64,000 nucleotides of DNA from Paracoccaceae bacterium (lineage in GTDB: Bacteria > Pseudomonadota > Alphaproteobacteria > Rhodobacterales > Rhodobacteraceae): NCBI GenBank assembly GCA_019090795.1, contig JAHRVG010000004.1, positions 1-64,000 of the forward strand, read 5' to 3'. Shown piece after piece: positions 1-9,801 of the stretch. Under the pieces are notes generated by a model. It was not told the origin of the DNA, did no database searches, and saw only the letters and a program-made list of their open reading frames with translations. How positions within the stretch are numbered: position 1 is the first letter of the stretch; each line of letters starts with the position of its first letter. The translations under genes and the position numbers were made by a program.

Positions 1-1
1 A

Positions 2-1326
2 ATTTCCGGTTTTATGACCGCAGCAATTGTGCTGATCGGCACCTCTCAGGTGAAACACTTGTTTGGGATCAATGCAAATGGGCGCGAATTGATCACAATG
101 ACCAGCTCGCTATGGGAAAACATCGGTCAGACCAACCTGATTACACTCGCTATTGGCGCTTGGGCAATCGGGTTTTTAACTTGGGCACGCAAGGGATTAA
201 AACCAGCCTTGTTGCGCCTTGGTCTGTCAACAAAAATGGTAACAGTGCTGTCCAAAACCGGCCCTCTCATTGTGGTCGCCGTTACAACCTTTGTGGCGTG
301 GGTTTTCCAGCTGGAAAAGTTGGCGTCTCTCTTGTCGGCTCGTTACCCAGTGGCTTTCCACCCCTGACAATTCCCAGTTTTGATTTGGAGTTGTGGGGAA
401 GTCTTTTCGTCTCGGCCTTTCTGATCTCAATGATCGGTTTTGTCGAATCTGTCTCCGTTGCCCAGACACTTGCCGCACGCAAGCGTCAGCGCATTGTGCC
501 GGATCAAGAACTGGTCGGGCTGGGTGCAGCCAACATTGCTGCTGCCATTTCCGGGGGCTATCCAGTAACAGGCGGGCTTTCGCGTTCTGTTGTGAACTAT
601 GATTCCGGTGCGCAAACACCGGCAGCAGGCGCAATGACCGCAATCGGCATCCTGTTCGCGGCTTTGTTCCTGACTCCGCTCCTTTACTTTTTACCCAAAG
701 CAACGCTTGCCGCGATTATCGTTGTAGCCGTTCTCTCCTTGCTCGATTTTTCGACCCTGCGCAAAACCTGGTCCTATTCCAAACCCGATTTCATAGCCGT
801 AACTGTGACCATCCTGATAACTTTGGGATTTGGTGTGAAGGTCGGGGTTACAACCGGTGTTGTGCTCTCAATTGTGCTGTATCTTTATCGCACCTCGCGG
901 CCACATGTGGCCGAGGTTGGACGCGTTCCCGGAACCGAACATTTCCGCAATATCCACCGTCATTGCGTAGAAACCACGCCTGAAATCCTGTCCATTCGCA
1001 TCGACGAAAGCCTGTATTTTGCCAACACACGATATCTCGAGGATTATATTCTGGATCGCGTAAACCGAAATGATGAACTGCGCCATGTAATCCTGATGTG
1101 CTCTGCGGTGAACGAAATCGACATGAGCGCGCTGGAATCGCTGGAGGCCATAAACTTGCGGCTTAAATCTCTCGGAATTAAATTGCATATGTCCGAAGTA
1201 AAAGGTCCGGTAACCGACCGGCTAGCACGCACCAATTTTCTGGACGAGATGACGGGAGAGGTTTTCCTGTCTCAGAACGACGCCTATTGTCGGTTAAAAA
1301 TTGATGGTCACAAACAAAGGCGATGA
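2..1326 (+). pseudogene. SulP-family sulfate/anion permease with STAS domain; 5' end outside the window and reading frame broken by an apparent -1 frameshift near 314-319
   Basis: Frame 2 reads ISGFMTAAIVLIGTSQVKHLFGI... up to about VFQLEK. Frame 1 then reads KVGVSLVGSLPSGFPPLTIPSFDLELWGSLF...FVESVSVAQTLAARKRQ (SulP core) and ends in a STAS-like region. Confidence 0.75.
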
Positions 1327-1382
1327 TTCCGCGTTTGAATGTGCTAGATGTGCTGGATGAATTTCCAGCTTTGGACAGGACC

Positions 1383-2444
1383 ATGACCGCTTCGATCACA
1401 GCCAATGCCTGCTATGCACCCCTGTTTTCAGACCCGGAAATGGCGCGACTATTCCAAACGGAACTGACCCTGCAACGCATGTTGGAATACGAACTTACCC
1501 TGACAAAAGCGTTTGGAGAAATAGGGACTGTACCGTCTGATATTGCAACGGACGCCATCCAAAAGCTTTCAGGTTTTGCGCCGAACATCGACAAGATCGG
1601 GCGAGCAACGGCAATTGACGGCCTGCCGGTGCCAGAATTTATACGCCAGCTGAAGGCCCATGTTGGTGAAGAACTGGCTGGGGCCATTCACACTGGATCG
1701 ACAAGCCAAGACCTGATGGATACGGTTTTGGTTCTTGCCTTGAAAGACCTTTCAGATCTGTTGCAAGTGCGCATTGAGGGTCTGATATCGACATTAACTA
1801 TCTTACGCAACACTATGGGTAATAATGATTTAATTGGAAGAACTCGAATGCAGGCGGCCTTACCTGTAACTGTCTTTGATCGCGTAACCCTTTGGCTTGA
1901 TCCCCTTGAGAGGCACCTCGAACGGCTAACCGAACTGCGCCCGCGAGTTGAGTTATTACAACTGGGTGGGCCTGTTGGAACCCGCGCGTCTTTTCACGGA
2001 AAAGGTGATGAAATTGCGACCCGGTTGTCGCAACACTTCGGGTTGGGCAACCCTAAAAAAGCATGGCACGCGATGCGCGATGGCATTGTAGAATATGCTG
2101 GCTGGCTATCACTGGTAACTGGAAGTTTGGGGAAAATGGGTCAGGATGTTTGCCTGATGGCGCAGCAGGGTATTGATGAAATCACCCTGTCAGGTGGTGG
2201 CAAAAGTTCTGCCATGCCCCATAAACAAAACCCTATTCTGGCCGAAACACTGGTGACATTTGCCCGCTTTAATTCGGTTCTGATTGGCGGGATGCATCAG
2301 ACCTCGATCCATGAGCAGGAACGCTCTGGCACAGCTTGGGCGCTGGAATGGATGTGTCTGCCGCAAATGGCAGAAACCACCGGCAAATCACTCGAACTGG
2401 CCTTGCAGATGGTTGACCAGATCGAGTCTATCGGGAGAGGTTAA
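1383..2444 (+). CDS. pcaB: 3-carboxy-cis,cis-muconate cycloisomerase (fumarase/aspartase superfamily); ORF open from 1323
   Basis: MTASITANACYAPLFSDPEMARLF..., signature GGGKSSAMPHKQNP; adjacent to the pca operon. Confidence 0.9.
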   Translation: MTASITANACYAPLFSDPEMARLFQTELTLQRMLEYELTLTKAFGEIGTVPSDIATDAIQKLSGFAPNIDKIGRATAIDGLPVPEFIRQLKAHVGEELAGAIHTGSTSQDLMDTVLVLALKDLSDLLQVRIEGLISTLTILRNTMGNNDLIGRTRMQAALPVTVFDRVTLWLDPLERHLERLTELRPRVELLQLGGPVGTRASFHGKGDEIATRLSQHFGLGNPKKAWHAMRDGIVEYAGWLSLVTGSLGKMGQDVCLMAQQGIDEITLSGGGKSSAMPHKQNPILAETLVTFARFNSVLIGGMHQTSIHEQERSGTAWALEWMCLPQMAETTGKSLELALQMVDQIESIGRG

Positions 2445-3255
2445 GGATTTCTCGTGCTTGCTGCCATGTTGCAACGGGGCGTTCATATTTCTCGCATAAT
2501 TCTGCTGCCAGGACCACAAGTGCTGCATTGGATGGTGCCAGCTTGTCGCGATCAAGCCGCACGTTATCCTCAAGCCCGGTTCGCGTGTGACCCCCCGCTG
2601 CAATACTCCATTCGTTCACTTCCAACTGATGCCTGCCTATCCCCGCAGCACACCATTCCGCGTTCGGCGCAAGGCGCTGCATGGTTTTAACGTAATAGTC
2701 AAAAACATCCTTATCCGCAGGCATTGCGTTTTTCACACCCATGACAAATTGTACATATAGCTCGCCGGGCAACCTGCCATCCTTCTGCATGGCCACAGCC
2801 TGATGAATATGGGAAAGATCAAATGCTTCGATTTCCGGTTTAACGTTGTATGTGCGCATTTCACCGGCCAACCAATCCACCAGTGCAGGCGGATTTTCAT
2901 AAACGCGGGTCGGGAAATTATTCGACCCAACCGTAAGGGATGCCATATCAGGTTCCAGAGGCAGCATTCCGCCGCGCTCATCCCCGGCACCCGAACGACC
3001 GCCAGTTGAAAACTGGATAATCATGCCTGGGCAGTGCTTTTTCAAACCCTCTTGCAGGGCCGCAAACTTATCCGGATCGGATGTCGTGGACCCATCCGCA
3101 TTGCGCACATGACAATGGGCAATACTGGCCCCTGCTTCAAACGAGGCTTGCGTGCTTTCAATCTGTTCATTGATTGAAATCGGCACTGCTGAATTATCGG
3201 CTTTGGTTGGAACAGAACCAGTGATCGCGACGCAAATGATGCAAGGTTTGGTCAT
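2428..3255 (-). CDS. beta-keto acid cleavage enzyme (BKACE, DUF849 / 3-keto-5-aminohexanoate cleavage family)
   Basis: MTKPCIICVAITGSVPTKADNSAVPIS..., GASIAHCHVRNADGS, QFSTGGRSG, PEIEAFDLSHI motifs. Confidence 0.88.
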   Translation of the reverse strand: MTKPCIICVAITGSVPTKADNSAVPISINEQIESTQASFEAGASIAHCHVRNADGSTTSDPDKFAALQEGLKKHCPGMIIQFSTGGRSGAGDERGGMLPLEPDMASLTVGSNNFPTRVYENPPALVDWLAGEMRTYNVKPEIEAFDLSHIHQAVAMQKDGRLPGELYVQFVMGVKNAMPADKDVFDYYVKTMQRLAPNAEWCAAGIGRHQLEVNEWSIAAGGHTRTGLEDNVRLDRDKLAPSNAALVVLAAELCEKYERPVATWQQAREILNLSR

Positions 3256-3264
3256 TAGAGGCCT

Positions 3265-3885
3265 TTAGATATCAAAGAAAACGGTTTCACCGTCACCCTG
3301 AAGAGTTATGTCAAACTTGTAAACCACGCCAGTATCGGTTTCCTGACGAGTTGCGATTAAAGTTTCTCGGCGATGCTCTTGCTCCACCAGATTGATCACG
3401 GGATCAGCTGCGTTCAAGGCTTGTTCGTCGGAAAAATACAACCGCGTGTTCAGGCCCACATTGATACCCCGTGCCACAACCCAAAGGTTAATATGCGGTG
3501 CCATCAACGCGCCGGAACGCCCGGCAACAGGCCCCGGTTTCACCGTATCAAACCCCCAAAGGCCGGTGGCGAAATCGGTAATCACCCGCCCCCAACCACG
3601 AAACCCTTCTTCGACATCGCCCTGACTTTCCGGATGTGCATACACACCCGCCGCATTGGCTTGCCACGCTTCCAGCAAAACGTCCTTGACCGGCGCGCCG
3701 GTGCCATCAATAACAACACCCTCAACCCGAATGCGTTCGCCCTTGGCGTTGGGTCCGGCAATATCCCAGCCCAGTTCTTGCCCATAAATATCAAAACCAG
3801 CAGCCCCAGGGGCCAATCCTATATGCACATAGGGGCCAGCAGTTTGAGAGGGGGTTTCTTTGAGGTAGTGTAGAGATTGTGGCAT
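3265..3885 (-). CDS. pcaG: protocatechuate 3,4-dioxygenase alpha subunit
   Basis: MPQSLHYLKETPSQTAGPYVHIGLAPGAAGF...; intradiol dioxygenase fold; adjacent to pcaH. Confidence 0.93.
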   Translation of the reverse strand: MPQSLHYLKETPSQTAGPYVHIGLAPGAAGFDIYGQELGWDIAGPNAKGERIRVEGVVIDGTGAPVKDVLLEAWQANAAGVYAHPESQGDVEEGFRGWGRVITDFATGLWGFDTVKPGPVAGRSGALMAPHINLWVVARGINVGLNTRLYFSDEQALNAADPVINLVEQEHRRETLIATRQETDTGVVYKFDITLQGDGETVFFDI

Positions 3886-3888
3886 GGC

Positions 3889-4614
3889 TTAATTCCCCTC
3901 CAAACGGTTTTCAAACAATGTAGATCGACGCCCACGCAGGATGATGTCAAACTTGTAAGCAATTGAATCGAATGGAATTGTAGCGTTCATATCAAGCACA
4001 GCGACCAACTGTTCAATTGCATTCGGGTCTGGGATCGTATTGACGATAGGGCATTGCTTGATCAGGGGATCACCCTCAAAATACAGCTGCGTTATCAGGC
4101 GCTGAACAAAGCCGGAGCCGAACACAGAAATGTGGATATGTGCGGGTCGCCAATTATTCACCCAGTTGCGCCATGGATAGGCGCCCGGTTTCACTGTCCG
4201 GAAAAAGTAATAGCCGTTTTCGTCAGTAATTGTGCGACCACAACCACCGAAATTCGGGTCAATCGCCGCAAGATAAGTGTCTTTCTTGTGCCGATATCGC
4301 CCCCCGGCATTTGCTTGCCAGATCTCTACCAGCGTACCGGGAACAGGGCGTGCGTTTTCGTCCAACACCCGCCCGTGAATAATAATTCGTTCTCCAATTG
4401 GGTCACTGTCTTTGGCATAATTCTGGATCAGATCATTGTCTATCGCATCTACATCATTGTGGCCAAACACTGGTCCGGTAATCTCTGAAACCGTATTTTC
4501 CAGTGAAATCATTGCATAACGGGGCGATCTTGTGACGCTGGTTTTATAATCTTTGCTGTACGCAGGCGGCTGCCATTCGCGATCGCGCTGATAGTATTCT
4601 GCTGGCTTGTTCAT
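3889..4614 (-). CDS. pcaH: protocatechuate 3,4-dioxygenase beta subunit (ORF open to 4659; likely start [11 protein letters not shown] at 4614)
   Basis: [54 protein letters not shown]. Confidence 0.94.
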   Translation of the reverse strand: MNKPAEYYQRDREWQPPAYSKDYKTSVTRSPRYAMISLENTVSEITGPVFGHNDVDAIDNDLIQNYAKDSDPIGERIIIHGRVLDENARPVPGTLVEIWQANAGGRYRHKKDTYLAAIDPNFGGCGRTITDENGYYFFRTVKPGAYPWRNWVNNWRPAHIHISVFGSGFVQRLITQLYFEGDPLIKQCPIVNTIPDPNAIEQLVAVLDMNATIPFDSIAYKFDIILRGRRSTLFENRLEGN

Positions 4615-4615
4615 G

Positions 4616-5014
4616 TTAGCGGCCTCCTGTTTGCGGAGCATTTTGCTCCATATCAGCATAGGTCTGTTTCGCCAGTTTTATTGCATGATTGGCGCGCGGA
4701 ACACCGGCATATATTGCCACATGTTGAAACGCCTCCAGAACATCTTGCTTGCTGGCCCCTGTGTTGGCGGTTGCGCGGATGTGCATCGGAATTTCCTCAA
4801 AGTTCCCCATCGCGGCCAAAAGCGCAAGGGTCAACATCGAGCGTTCCCGCTGGGTGATCCGGTCATTTGCCCAGATATTTCCCCAAGCGGTTTCCGTAAT
4901 CATCTGCTGAAACGGTTCGTCAAATGTGGATTTCTGCGCTTCGGTCTTGTTCACATGAGCGTCTCCCAGAACGGAGCGGCGAACCTGCATTCCCTTTTCA
5001 TAACGCTCAGACAT
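4616..5014 (-). CDS. pcaC: 4-carboxymuconolactone decarboxylase
   Basis: [23 protein letters not shown]..., CMD family; operon context. Confidence 0.93.
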   Translation of the reverse strand: MSERYEKGMQVRRSVLGDAHVNKTEAQKSTFDEPFQQMITETAWGNIWANDRITQRERSMLTLALLAAMGNFEEIPMHIRATANTGASKQDVLEAFQHVAIYAGVPRANHAIKLAKQTYADMEQNAPQTGGR

Positions 5015-5801
5015 GGCCGACCTCTTGCAGAAATTCCGTTACCACAGCGGCAAATTCATCCGGTTTCTCAACACAAGGTAAATGGCCCGCCTGCCGGATC
5101 AAATGAAACCTAGCACCCGCTATCAGCTCCACCGTTTCGCGCACCACATCGGGCGGGGTAGAGCCATCTTCAGAACCGGCAATTCCCAAAGTCGGCAAGC
5201 TCAGCCGCGCCGTACTGTCAAAAAGGTCAGTTTCGGAAATAGCTGCGGAACAGCCGCAATAGCCATTGCGTGGCGTGCGGCACAGCATATTGCGCCAACC
5301 CTCCAGTTCAGTTTTATTTTCGCTCCGGAACTGCGATGAAAACCAACGCTCCAAAATTGGTTCAGCCAACGCACTTACCCCCCCGGCGCGCACTGCGGCT
5401 GTCCGCTCTTGCCACATTTCCACAGTGCCAATTTTGGCTGCAGTGTTTGACAACACCATCGCCCGCAGCAAATCCGGCCTTTCGGCCGCCAGCCCTTGCG
5501 CAATCATGCCGCCAATAGACAGGCCAACGAAAACACAATTGCGGATCTGCAAATGATCCAGCAAGGCAGCTACATCACCAACCAGATCACCCATAAAGTA
5601 ATCCCCTTCAGGACAAGACGTCAGCCCATGACCACGCATATCATAGCGGATGATACGTAGACCTTTAGGCAGCAGCGGCACTATCTGATCCCACAGGCGA
5701 AAATCTGTCCCGAGCGAATTGGAAAACACAATAGGCGTACCGCTTGGGTCACCCTGATCCGAAATATGCATCGTAATGCCGTTTAGCCCTATCATTTGCA
5801 T
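5007..5801 (-). CDS. pcaD: 3-oxoadipate enol-lactonase (alpha/beta hydrolase)
   Basis: RYDMRGHGLTSCPEGDYFMGDLVGD, VGLSIGGMIAQGLA; operon context. Confidence 0.92.
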   Translation of the reverse strand: MQMIGLNGITMHISDQGDPSGTPIVFSNSLGTDFRLWDQIVPLLPKGLRIIRYDMRGHGLTSCPEGDYFMGDLVGDVAALLDHLQIRNCVFVGLSIGGMIAQGLAAERPDLLRAMVLSNTAAKIGTVEMWQERTAAVRAGGVSALAEPILERWFSSQFRSENKTELEGWRNMLCRTPRNGYCGCSAAISETDLFDSTARLSLPTLGIAGSEDGSTPPDVVRETVELIAGARFHLIRQAGHLPCVEKPDEFAAVVTEFLQEVGHV

Positions 5802-6970
5802 CAGTACGGTAACCCCACATAATTTTGTGCCATCACGGTTTGTGCGGCCTCGTTTTCTCTTAGAAATTCCAGATCGGCACGCTGCATCTTCAAATCAAAC
5901 TCTGATTGATCTGGAAAGCGATGCAACAAGTTGGTCATCCACCAGCTAAACCGCTCAGCCTTCCAAATCCGCGCCAATGCTTTTTCAGAGTATTGATCAA
6001 GGCCACGACTATCACGATCCCGGTAGTATTGCGCCAGCCCCTGATAAAGATAGTGAATGTCAGAGGCTGCAGTGTTCAAGCCTTTGGCCCCAGTCGGGGG
6101 CACAATATGGGCTGCATCGCCACATAAGAAAAGGGATCCCCAGCGCATTGGCTCGGTCACAAAAGAACGCAATGGTGCGATGGATTTTTCAATTGATGGA
6201 CCTGTTACCAAACCATCCGCCACCGATTCTGGCACCCGGCGCTTCAGTTCCTCCCAGAAACGGTGATCGGACCAATCTTCGGGGCTGTCAGCCAGCGAAC
6301 ATTGCACATAATAGCGGGACAGGTTTGCATTGCGCATGGAACACAGGGCAAATCCGCGATCCGAGCTGGAGTAGATCAGCTCTTCGTGCACAGGTGGCGT
6401 TTCGGATAACACCCCGAGCCACCCGAAAGGATAAGCCTTTTCGTAATCGCGGCGCACTTCGGCGGGAATGGTTTGACGGCTAACACCGTGGAAACCATCG
6501 CAACCGACAATAAAATCGCAATCAATCCGCTGGCTGTTTCCGGCAACGCGGTAGGTTACATTTGGCGCATTGTTATTGGCGTCATTAATCGCCACATCCT
6601 GAACATTAAAAACCACCTTGCCGTCCATCGCCTCGCGCGCATCATAGAGATCGCGGGTCACTTCGGTTTGGCCATAAACCACCACATGGCTGCCAGTGTG
6701 TTGTTTGAAATTGATACCAAACTGCGAATTCCCATAAGCGATGACAGCACCGTCGTGATCAAAGCTCTCCGCGTCCATCCGCTTGGAAACGCCTGCCTCT
6801 CGCATCAGGTTTACAAACCCGACCTCAAGAATACCCGCCCGGATACGCCCCAGAACATATTTGCGGGTTTTGCGTTCCAGCACAATCGTATCAATGCCTT
6901 TGCGATGCAAAAGCTGGGATAGCAACAGGCCAGAAGGCCCCCCACCAATAATCGCAACTTGCGTTCTCAT
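5801..6970 (-). CDS. pobA: 4-hydroxybenzoate 3-monooxygenase
   Basis: MRTQVAIIGGGPSGLLLSQLLHRKGIDTIVLERKT..., FLCGDAAHIVPPTGAKGLNTAASDI flavoprotein hydroxylase motifs. Confidence 0.94.
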   Translation of the reverse strand: MRTQVAIIGGGPSGLLLSQLLHRKGIDTIVLERKTRKYVLGRIRAGILEVGFVNLMREAGVSKRMDAESFDHDGAVIAYGNSQFGINFKQHTGSHVVVYGQTEVTRDLYDAREAMDGKVVFNVQDVAINDANNNAPNVTYRVAGNSQRIDCDFIVGCDGFHGVSRQTIPAEVRRDYEKAYPFGWLGVLSETPPVHEELIYSSSDRGFALCSMRNANLSRYYVQCSLADSPEDWSDHRFWEELKRRVPESVADGLVTGPSIEKSIAPLRSFVTEPMRWGSLFLCGDAAHIVPPTGAKGLNTAASDIHYLYQGLAQYYRDRDSRGLDQYSEKALARIWKAERFSWWMTNLLHRFPDQSEFDLKMQRADLEFLRENEAAQTVMAQNYVGLPY

Positions 6971-6999
6971 GCTGGCATCCTCCTGATTAGAATGTTAAT

Positions 7000-7027
7000 T
7001 GCTCATATTCGGCATGTAAAATGAGCA
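7000..7027. promoter_or_regulatory. inverted repeat in pobA/pcaQ divergent promoter region (candidate LysR operator)
   Basis: TGCTCAT-N14-ATGAGCA between divergent pobA and pcaQ. Confidence 0.5.
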
Positions 7028-7060
7028 TTTAGACTTTATAGTTACCGAAAAAGGCAAGTT

Positions 7061-7984
7061 ATGGATAATCAGCGCATTAAGTTCCGGCATATCCAGTGTT
7101 TTGTGGAAATTGTACGGCAGGAAAGCCTGAAGAAGGCGGCGGAACGTTTGTTTCTGACCCAACCCGCAATATCCAAAACCCTGAAGGAGCTGGAGGAAAT
7201 CGTTGGGGCCGTATTGTTACACCGCAGCCGGGCCGGGATTCGCTTGTCACAACAAGGAGAAGTTTTCCACCATTTCGCCGAGATGAGTCTTGCGGCCCTG
7301 CAACAGGGCGTCGACGGGGTGGAACAGATCGGTAAATCAGGTAATGCTCGCCTCTTGGTGGGGGCTTTACCCAGCGTTGCCGCCGGCTTGATGCCGGTTG
7401 TCGCCAAGGAATTCGGCAAGCTGTCCCCGGCCACGACCTTGTGTATTTCCGATGGTCCTCACGGCTATTTAATTGACCGGTTGCGACACGGAGAGTTGGC
7501 ATTGATTATTGGGCGGTTGGGTCCACCCCAGACCATGCAGGGGCTTTCCTTTACCCAGCTTTACAATGAACATGTAGTCTTCGTCGTGCGGCCGGGCCAT
7601 CCGATGAGTAAAACGGGAAATCTGGATGATCTGGCCGATTGGCCCATTGTTTACCCCCCTGAAAATGCCGCCATTCGGGCGTTGGTAGAACGCATTCTAA
7701 TCGCCAATGGCATAGGGGAATTGCCAAACCGGATCGAAACAGTATCCGGAGCATTCGGGCGGGTTTATACCCGCGATTCCGACGCCATCTGGATTATTTC
7801 TTATGGCGTTGTTGCCAACGAACTGGCCGAAGGACGGTTGGTTGCCTTGCCGGTAGACACCAGTATTACCAAAGGACCGGTCGGGTTGATGACCCGTCAA
7901 GATCACGAAAAAACGCCCGAAGAACGGTTGTTCCATTCAGCGCTTTCAAAGGCAATTGCACAGCTTGGCCTTACGTCCACCTAA
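7061..7984 (+). CDS. pcaQ: LysR-family pca operon regulator PcaQ
   Basis: IKFRHIQCFVEIVRQESLKKAAERLFLTQPAISKTLKELEEIVG...; divergent from the pob/pca operon. Confidence 0.9.
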   Translation: MDNQRIKFRHIQCFVEIVRQESLKKAAERLFLTQPAISKTLKELEEIVGAVLLHRSRAGIRLSQQGEVFHHFAEMSLAALQQGVDGVEQIGKSGNARLLVGALPSVAAGLMPVVAKEFGKLSPATTLCISDGPHGYLIDRLRHGELALIIGRLGPPQTMQGLSFTQLYNEHVVFVVRPGHPMSKTGNLDDLADWPIVYPPENAAIRALVERILIANGIGELPNRIETVSGAFGRVYTRDSDAIWIISYGVVANELAEGRLVALPVDTSITKGPVGLMTRQDHEKTPEERLFHSALSKAIAQLGLTST

Positions 7985-8038
7985 AGCAATTGGAATTACG
8001 CCTAAATCACCCAGTGTTGCCGGATACTAAAAACAACT

Positions 8039-8080
8039 GCATTTCGATTCAGTGCGTGACTCAAGATTAAATCGAAACGC
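8039..8080. repeat. imperfect inverted repeat between convergent pcaQ and GS-like gene
   Basis: GCATTTCGATT (8039-8049) / AATCGAAACGC (8070-8080), 10 of 11 arm positions pair; arm resembles the 55021-55051 palindrome. Confidence 0.6.
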
Positions 8081-8081
8081 T

Positions 8082-9437
8082 TCAGGCGGTGTCTTGATAG
8101 GTCTTTATCTCGAATGCACTGACCTGTTGCTGAAACTTTGCCGATTCCTGCCGCTTGGCAGTGACAAAAATTCTGCGCAGAATTGGTGCAAAAATTTTGG
8201 CGATGATCGGGCTTTGTTCAAAAGCATCTATCGCTGCGTCCCACATCCGTGGCAGCTGCGGCCGGTCTTGGGAATAGGCATCCCCGACTGTGGGCGCAGC
8301 TGGTTGAACCTTTGCATCCAGACCCAACAGTGCAGCGCCGAGAATGCAAGCGAGAACCAGATAGGGATTGGCATCGGCCCCGCTGACACGGTGTTCAATA
8401 CGCCGCGCAACATCAGGGCCACCGGGAATTCGGATCGCAGTTGTACGGTTTTCATACCCCCAAGCCACCGCCCCCGGCGCGTGGGAATGGGGGGCAAAGC
8501 GGCGGTAGGAATTGAAATGGGGCGCAAAAATCGCCATGCAGTCGGGCATCGCTTGCAACAACCCGGCCACCGCGAATTTCAGTTGCTCAGAGCCTTCGGG
8601 AGTACCGTTAGCATAGATATTATTGCCTTGCCGGTCCAAAACCGAGAAATGGACGTGCAAACCGCTGCCAGAACGGTCCCCGTATGGTTTCGCCATAAAA
8701 CTGGCAACCCGACCATGTTTGCGCGCCACTGCCCGCACGATCCGTTTGAATAACATCGCATCATCTGCAGCTTTCAAGGGATCAGGAACATGATTGAGGT
8801 TGATCTCCATTTGGCCAGAGCCATTTTCCGAAATTGTCGCATCCGCTGGTACATTTTGTTCAGCGCAGTATTTGTAGACATCATTCAGGAAGGGCTCAAA
8901 ATAGTCCAATTCGTCCAAGGATACCGTTGCATGGCTATCTGATACACGGGTGTTAATCTGTGATGTCGGGTAAATATCATCAGGATCCGATAGATAGAAC
9001 TCCAGCTCTGTTGCCACAACAACCTTAAGCCCCCGGTCTTTGTATTGCTGAACCACCTGCGCCAAAGCCTGACGCGGATCACCCATAAAGGGCGTGCCAT
9101 CCTCGTTATGCAGCATCAACTGTACAAAGGCGCTGGGAAACCGCCCAGTGCTGTTCAAAATAACGCCGCGCTCAGTCGGTTGGCAAATACCATCACTGTC
9201 GCCCGACTGGAAAACCAGCTCGCTGTCATCGGGATCGCTGCCCCATATATCCACACCTGCAAGTGACAGGGGCATTCGCGTAGCGCCATCCAAAACCTTG
9301 GCCAGATTTTGAACTGGCATCCGTTTGCCCCGCAGCTGGCCGTTCAGATCAAAGAAGCCCGCCTGCACAGAGATCGCTTCGGGATGGGAAGCAAGCCAGT
9401 CTTTCGCAATTTGTTTGGCGTTCATCTTATTACCCAC
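8082..9437 (-). CDS. glutamine synthetase-like protein (possible gamma-glutamyl-amine/polyamine synthetase)
   Basis: GS catalytic motifs FMAKPYGDRSGSGLHVHFSVLD, NSYRRFAPHSHAPGAVAWGYENRTTAIRIPGG. Confidence 0.85.
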   Translation of the reverse strand: MGNKMNAKQIAKDWLASHPEAISVQAGFFDLNGQLRGKRMPVQNLAKVLDGATRMPLSLAGVDIWGSDPDDSELVFQSGDSDGICQPTERGVILNSTGRFPSAFVQLMLHNEDGTPFMGDPRQALAQVVQQYKDRGLKVVVATELEFYLSDPDDIYPTSQINTRVSDSHATVSLDELDYFEPFLNDVYKYCAEQNVPADATISENGSGQMEINLNHVPDPLKAADDAMLFKRIVRAVARKHGRVASFMAKPYGDRSGSGLHVHFSVLDRQGNNIYANGTPEGSEQLKFAVAGLLQAMPDCMAIFAPHFNSYRRFAPHSHAPGAVAWGYENRTTAIRIPGGPDVARRIEHRVSGADANPYLVLACILGAALLGLDAKVQPAAPTVGDAYSQDRPQLPRMWDAAIDAFEQSPIIAKIFAPILRRIFVTAKRQESAKFQQQVSAFEIKTYQDTA

Positions 9438-9801
9438 CTAGATAAAGGAGTTGACGCGTCTTTGTTATAGAAGTGATTTATAAGGTCAACGAATAATTTG
9501 ATCAAATTTGGATGCGCTGCCTTGCTTTGTTTCTAAAATCGCTCAATCCGGCGAATTTTTCTGAATCTCTGCAGTAGGTAAAATTCTAGATATTTACTAC
9601 ACAACATCCTCAGAACCGCCATGAAAGGCTATAAGAACAGTTATATCAAATACTTACGTGAATTTGGCCCTAGCAGATTGTGTCAAAATCTCGAACAATC
9701 GCTAAAAAAGTCCCTGCAATGTCCTTTTGTTTCCAAATTGATGACACGATTGGTGATCAAAAGAGAACCTGTAGATAGTTATTTGTAGCGAGGACGCCAG
9801 A

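Noticed and set aside
112-315. N-terminal part of the 404 aa ORF in frame 1
   Set aside because: This part does not resemble SulP; the true coding frame here is frame 2, with a frameshift at about 314-319.
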